Source: Streptomyces cinnamoneus
GTDB taxonomy: Bacteria; Actinomycetota; Actinomycetes; Streptomycetales; Streptomycetaceae
DNA: 64,000 nt
NCBI RefSeq assembly: GCF_002939475.1
Contig: NZ_PKFQ01000001.1
Coordinates: 434,001-498,000, forward strand
Reading direction: 5' to 3'
The notes below the pieces were generated by a model. That model was not told where the DNA came from. It worked only from the letters and a program-made list of their open reading frames with translations, and made no database searches. Both the position numbers and the translations under genes were made by a program. Every line of letters starts with the position of its first letter. Position 1 is the first letter of the stretch. Shown here in pieces: positions 61,901 to 64,000 of this stretch.

Positions 61901-63277
61901 CGGCGGCTCCTCCAGCACCACGTGGGCGTTGATGCCGCCGAAGCCGAACGCGTCCACGCCCGCCCGCCGCACGTCCGCCTCCCAGGGACGGGCCTCGGCG
62001 AGCGGGCGGAAGCGGGTGGCCAGCAGCGCGGGATGCGGGTCGTCGCAGTGCAGGGTCGGCGGCAGGACGCCGTGGTGGACGGCCAGCGCCGCCTTGATCA
62101 GCCCGGCGGCGCCCGCGGCGGGCATGGTGTGCCCGATCATCGACTTCACCGAGCCGACGACGGCGTCCGCCGGACCGTCCCCGCCGCCGAACACCTCCGC
62201 CATCATGGCCATTTCGGCCCGGTCGCCGTGGGGTGTGCCCGTGCCGTGGGCCTCCAGCAGGCCGAGCGCGCCGGGCAGGGCGGGATCCAGCCCGGCCGCC
62301 GCCCAGGCGAGCCGCACCGCGCGGGCCTGACCGCTCGGGTCCGGGTTGACCAGGGAGGCGGTACGGCCGTCGCTGGCGACACCCACACCCCGTACGACCG
62401 CGTACACCCGGTCCCCGTCGCGCTGGGCGTCGCGGAGCCGCTTGAGCACGACGACGCCCGTGCCCTCTCCCATGAGCACCCCGTCCGCCTCCCTGTGGAA
62501 GGGACGGATCCGCTGCGTGGGCGACAGGGCGCGCAGCTGGGCGAAGACGCTCCACAACGTGATGTCGTGGCAGTGGTGCACTCCGCCCGCGAGCATCACG
62601 TCGCACCGTCCCGCCCTGAGCTCGCCGGCCGCCTGGTCCACGGCGACCAGCGACGACGCGCAGGCCGCGTCGACGGTGTAGGCGGGGCCGCGCAGGTCGA
62701 GCCGGTTGGCCACGCGGGACGCGGCGAAGTTGGGCACGAGGCCGATGCCGTGTTCGCCGCCCCGCGGGCCGAGCGCGTCGAGGAAGGCCGTGCGCAGCTG
62801 CGCGAGCCGCTCGCCGTCGAGTTCGGGCATCACCTCGCGCAGGGTGCGCAGGAGCTGGCCGCAGGTGCGGACCCGCTGGTCGAGGCGGGCGAGTCCCGCG
62901 GTGAGGTAGCCGCCGCGCCCCAGGACCACGCCGGCCCGGGAGCGGTCGCGCGGCAGGGCGCCGCCCGCGTCGGCGATGGCCGCGGCGGCGGTGCGCAGGG
63001 CGATGAGCTGGTCGGGTTCGGTGGTGGCCACCGAGTCCGGCATGATCCCGAAGGCGGCGGGGTCGATGCCGGCGACGTCGTCGACGAAGCCGCCGCGCCG
63101 GCAGTGGATCCCTTCCACCTCGTCGGGGTCCAGGCGGCCCGGCGGGACGTCGCTGATGGCGTCGGTCCCGCGCACGATGTTGCGCCAGTACGTGTCGAGG
63201 TCACCGGCTCCCGGCAGCGTGACGGCCATGCCGACGACGGCGACGGGGCCGGTGGGCCCCGGGGTGTCAGCGGTCAC
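58985..63277 (-). CDS. iterative-type polyketide synthase, KS-AT-DH-PPTase
   Basis: A 1430-residue multidomain synthase. The KS has the active Cys in VDAACASSLVAVDQA (about residue 205) and both His motifs (EAHGTGTPHGD, SVKSMIGHTMPAAG). The AT has the GHSVGEWTA serine (about 626). A double-hot-dog DH-like region starts at DHCFFPQRPGWPDL (about 965), lacking the canonical HxxxGxxxxP form. A C-terminal phosphopantetheinyl transferase has LLGRIAAKDAVRRHLW and later GIGIEEV. No ACP or KR is present. The layout recalls PUFA-, enediyne- and heterocyst-glycolipid-type synthases that work iteratively with partner proteins. The GTG at 63277 starts 3 bases after the preceding stop. Confidence 0.92.
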   Translation of the reverse strand: MTADTPGPTGPVAVVGMAVTLPGAGDLDTYWRNIVRGTDAISDVPPGRLDPDEVEGIHCRRGGFVDDVAGIDPAAFGIMPDSVATTEPDQLIALRTAAAAIADAGGALPRDRSRAGVVLGRGGYLTAGLARLDQRVRTCGQLLRTLREVMPELDGERLAQLRTAFLDALGPRGGEHGIGLVPNFAASRVANRLDLRGPAYTVDAACASSLVAVDQAAGELRAGRCDVMLAGGVHHCHDITLWSVFAQLRALSPTQRIRPFHREADGVLMGEGTGVVVLKRLRDAQRDGDRVYAVVRGVGVASDGRTASLVNPDPSGQARAVRLAWAAAGLDPALPGALGLLEAHGTGTPHGDRAEMAMMAEVFGGGDGPADAVVGSVKSMIGHTMPAAGAAGLIKAALAVHHGVLPPTLHCDDPHPALLATRFRPLAEARPWEADVRRAGVDAFGFGGINAHVVLEEPPAPAARRPARPAALDVAEPEPLLRLAAADQPALAVLLDADDAALRHSGEPGPGPARLAVAGPTAKRLALARKAVARGRPWGGRGDVWFAPGPLLGAAGGKTAFLFPGLEADFVPRVDDVARRFGLPRPGRQDARVGDVARHGAAVVGVGRLLTHALRRVGVTPDAVAGHSVGEWTAMVAGGMFADDEVDAFLRDFDPHALEVPGLAFAAFGAPAAQVRAALTDLDGVVLSHDNAPHQSVACGPDARVRALAARLRGEGVLGQVLPFESGFHTPMLAPHLGPIREQSLRFTLRPATVPVWSCTTAEPFPADESAVRELFVRHLLEPVRFRQLTEAMYAAGFRAFVQLGTGRLPSLVGDTLADRDHLAVAANSPRRSGLAQLAHVAAALWTAGAEPDFAALLGPRPGTRIDLGAGPVSLAPADRDRLRRTLRGPGGGASPLAAWAPGVPAAAELDALLTETASAAADVLAAAATAAPPVVSPAAPGPAVAPPLRTRVRVGVETMPYLLDHCFFPQRPGWPDLTDRWPVVPATTIAQHMTDAVAAAGTPVALRGARFLEWAVAAPPVDVDVTATAGSDGWYDVAFGRYARAEVRVADAYPAPPAPWPDPGPGIRPPLTAREMYDERWMFHGPLFRGVTAVTALGERHVRGVLTAPPAPGALLDNVGQLLGYWLMATHRERTVVFPVGFREAVFHGPHPGPGTALDCHIRITTLTDTTLEADAELARGHRVWARILGWQDRRFDSTPGTDAVHRRPDRRTLSTEQPGGWQLLFDRWPDPASRELTMRNQLAGEERTAYAAHPPRGRRQWLLGRIAAKDAVRRHLWDHGGGPVFPGEIRIHDDAAGRPRAGGRHGRRLPPLALSLAHSREAAVALVRPAGTPAGIGIEEVPEGEPADPGNTPLHRAAARAAAAAEGTALPADPRGTALARTGPDRLTARTPSGRTYTVRLTRTGNPPGLPPRTYVVAWTEENEEQHP

Positions 63278-63280
63278 GGC

Positions 63281-64000
63281 TCACCAGCCGGAGGCGGTGT
63301 GGACGACCTCGTCGGTGGCCGCGTCGCCCCCGGCGATCTCGCGCAACAGCGCAAGGACGCCCTCACGCGGGTCGATCAGGCCGACGCCGCGCCGCGCGTA
63401 CTCCCGTCCGAGTTCCGGGGTGACCATGCCGGTGTGGGCGGCGGTCGGTGCCCACGGCCCCCAGTGGACGGTCAGCGCGCGGCCCCCGGTGGTCTCGCGC
63501 CACTGCCGGCCGAGGGTGGCGAGGGCGTCGTTGGCGGCGGCGTAGTCGGCCTGGCCCCGGTTGCCGGTGACGGCGGCCACGGAGCCGAACAGGACGAGGA
63601 GGCCCGGCACTTCGGGGAGGGCGCGCAGGGCGGCGAGCAGGGCGCGGGCGCCCTCGGTCTTCGTGCCGTGGACCCGCTCGAAGGACTCCGGGGTCTTGTC
63701 GGCCAGCAGCCGGTCCTCGATGACCCCGGCCGCGTGGACGACGGCGTCGATCCGGCCGTGGCGGGCGTGGACGTCCTCCACCGCCTCGCGCACGGCCGCC
63801 GCGTCCCTCAGGTCCACCGCGCGGTAGTGCGGCCGGGAGCCGAGGGCCTCGGCCTCGGCGAGGGTGGCGGCCACTTCGCGGCGCGCGAGGATCCGGCGGG
63901 TCTCCTGCCCGATCAGGGCGGGCCGCAGGCCGCCGCGGGCGGCGAGGGCGGCGCGCAGCGCGGCCTCGTCGGAGGCGGCGGCGAGCGCGGGGTCCTCGGG
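63281..64000 (-). CDS. polyketide synthase, C-terminal ketoreductase (partial)
   Basis: The frame is open to the right edge, so only the last 239 residues are visible; the gene starts outside the window. The visible part is a PKS ketoreductase: LRPALIGQETRRILARREVA, then VDLRD, VVHAAGVIEDRLLADKT, the catalytic Ser/Tyr region LFGSVAAVTGNRGQADYAAAN and VHWGPW. The protein ends VVHTASGW. Such KR C-termini terminate KS-AT-ACP-KR proteins of PUFA/glycolipid-type systems. It is followed after 3 bases by the KS-AT-DH-PPTase gene and supplies the missing reductive step. Confidence 0.88.
   Translation of the reverse strand, partial: PEDPALAAASDEAALRAALAARGGLRPALIGQETRRILARREVAATLAEAEALGSRPHYRAVDLRDAAAVREAVEDVHARHGRIDAVVHAAGVIEDRLLADKTPESFERVHGTKTEGARALLAALRALPEVPGLLVLFGSVAAVTGNRGQADYAAANDALATLGRQWRETTGGRALTVHWGPWAPTAAHTGMVTPELGREYARRGVGLIDPREGVLALLREIAGGDAATDEVVHTASGW

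Noticed and set aside
58985..62606. A 1303-codon minus-strand open frame overlapping the PKS
   Set aside because: It is a frame-shifted shadow; its last 97 codons are the real ACP, and everything before that is Arg/Pro-rich noise over the PKS coding frame.

Overview
The window is actinobacterial chromosomal DNA, almost certainly from a Streptomyces. It is extremely GC-rich with G/C-ending codons, uses many GTG and TTG starts, has ATGA or GTGA overlaps inside operons, and carries marker families such as a conservon, DUF1707-FHA and DUF1996 proteins, SpoIIE-type phosphatases and a SrsA-like type III polyketide synthase. I see no rRNA, tRNA, CRISPR array, insertion sequence or phage module. The content reads as a chromosome-arm or transitional region of secreted proteins, stress and transport genes, and three biosynthetic loci.

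Layout. 17-7138: a secreted HNH nuclease lipoprotein overlapping a small gene, two small membrane proteins, a 2H phosphoesterase, a two-gene unit with an 825-residue membrane protein carrying a deaminase-like HAE...PC...C signature, a decayed PLP decarboxylase, and a secreted protein. 7287-10990: a complete conservon (cvnA-B-C-D order, minus strand). 11293-17390: a MetF-family protein, two large APC/KimA-like permeases, and between them a 23-residue ribosomal protein bL37 gene behind an SDR remnant. 17613-19313: a macro-domain protein, an SRPBCC-like protein and a secreted protein. 19488-23155: a UbiA prenyltransferase divergent from a type III PKS / ICMT-like methyltransferase / flavoprotein operon of the phenolic-lipid (srs) type.

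23553-27131 is the most unusual part. A strong promoter drives a 50-residue peptide ending in a 9-residue repeat around GCIS, then a GC-rich attenuator-like hairpin, a PaaK/LuxE-type adenylate-forming enzyme, a 171-residue protein with DxxWH and IHH motifs, and an MFS exporter. This looks like a small ribosomal-peptide (RiPP-like) cluster of a type I do not recognise.

27764-40191: a beta-carbonic anhydrase with a SulP transporter, DUF4142 and DUF1996 secreted proteins, a PucR regulator divergent from a membrane-cytochrome / NuoF-like flavoprotein / repeat-lipoprotein redox set, a membrane protein under an iron box, a long gene-poor stretch, and a CPA2 antiporter. 40306-50488: a subtilisin, a Tat-exported phospholipase C, a PAS-GAF-SpoIIE-HATPase phosphatase, small secreted proteins, an FHA protein, and a GlxA-type regulator divergent from a quinone-oxidoreductase-like enzyme. 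50732-56624: an MMPL exporter, a secreted SGNH esterase overlapping a methyltransferase, and a tautomerase divergent from a LysR regulator across a 30-bp palindrome. 56741-64000 (minus): a tightly overlapping polyketide operon (PKS ending in KR, KS-AT-DH-PPTase PKS, free ACP, alpha/beta hydrolase, MGT glycosyltransferase) that runs off the right edge and probably makes a glycosylated polyketide or glycolipid.

Coordinates and starts come from reading frames, ribosome binding sites and overlaps. Family names come from recognised motifs; no database search was run.
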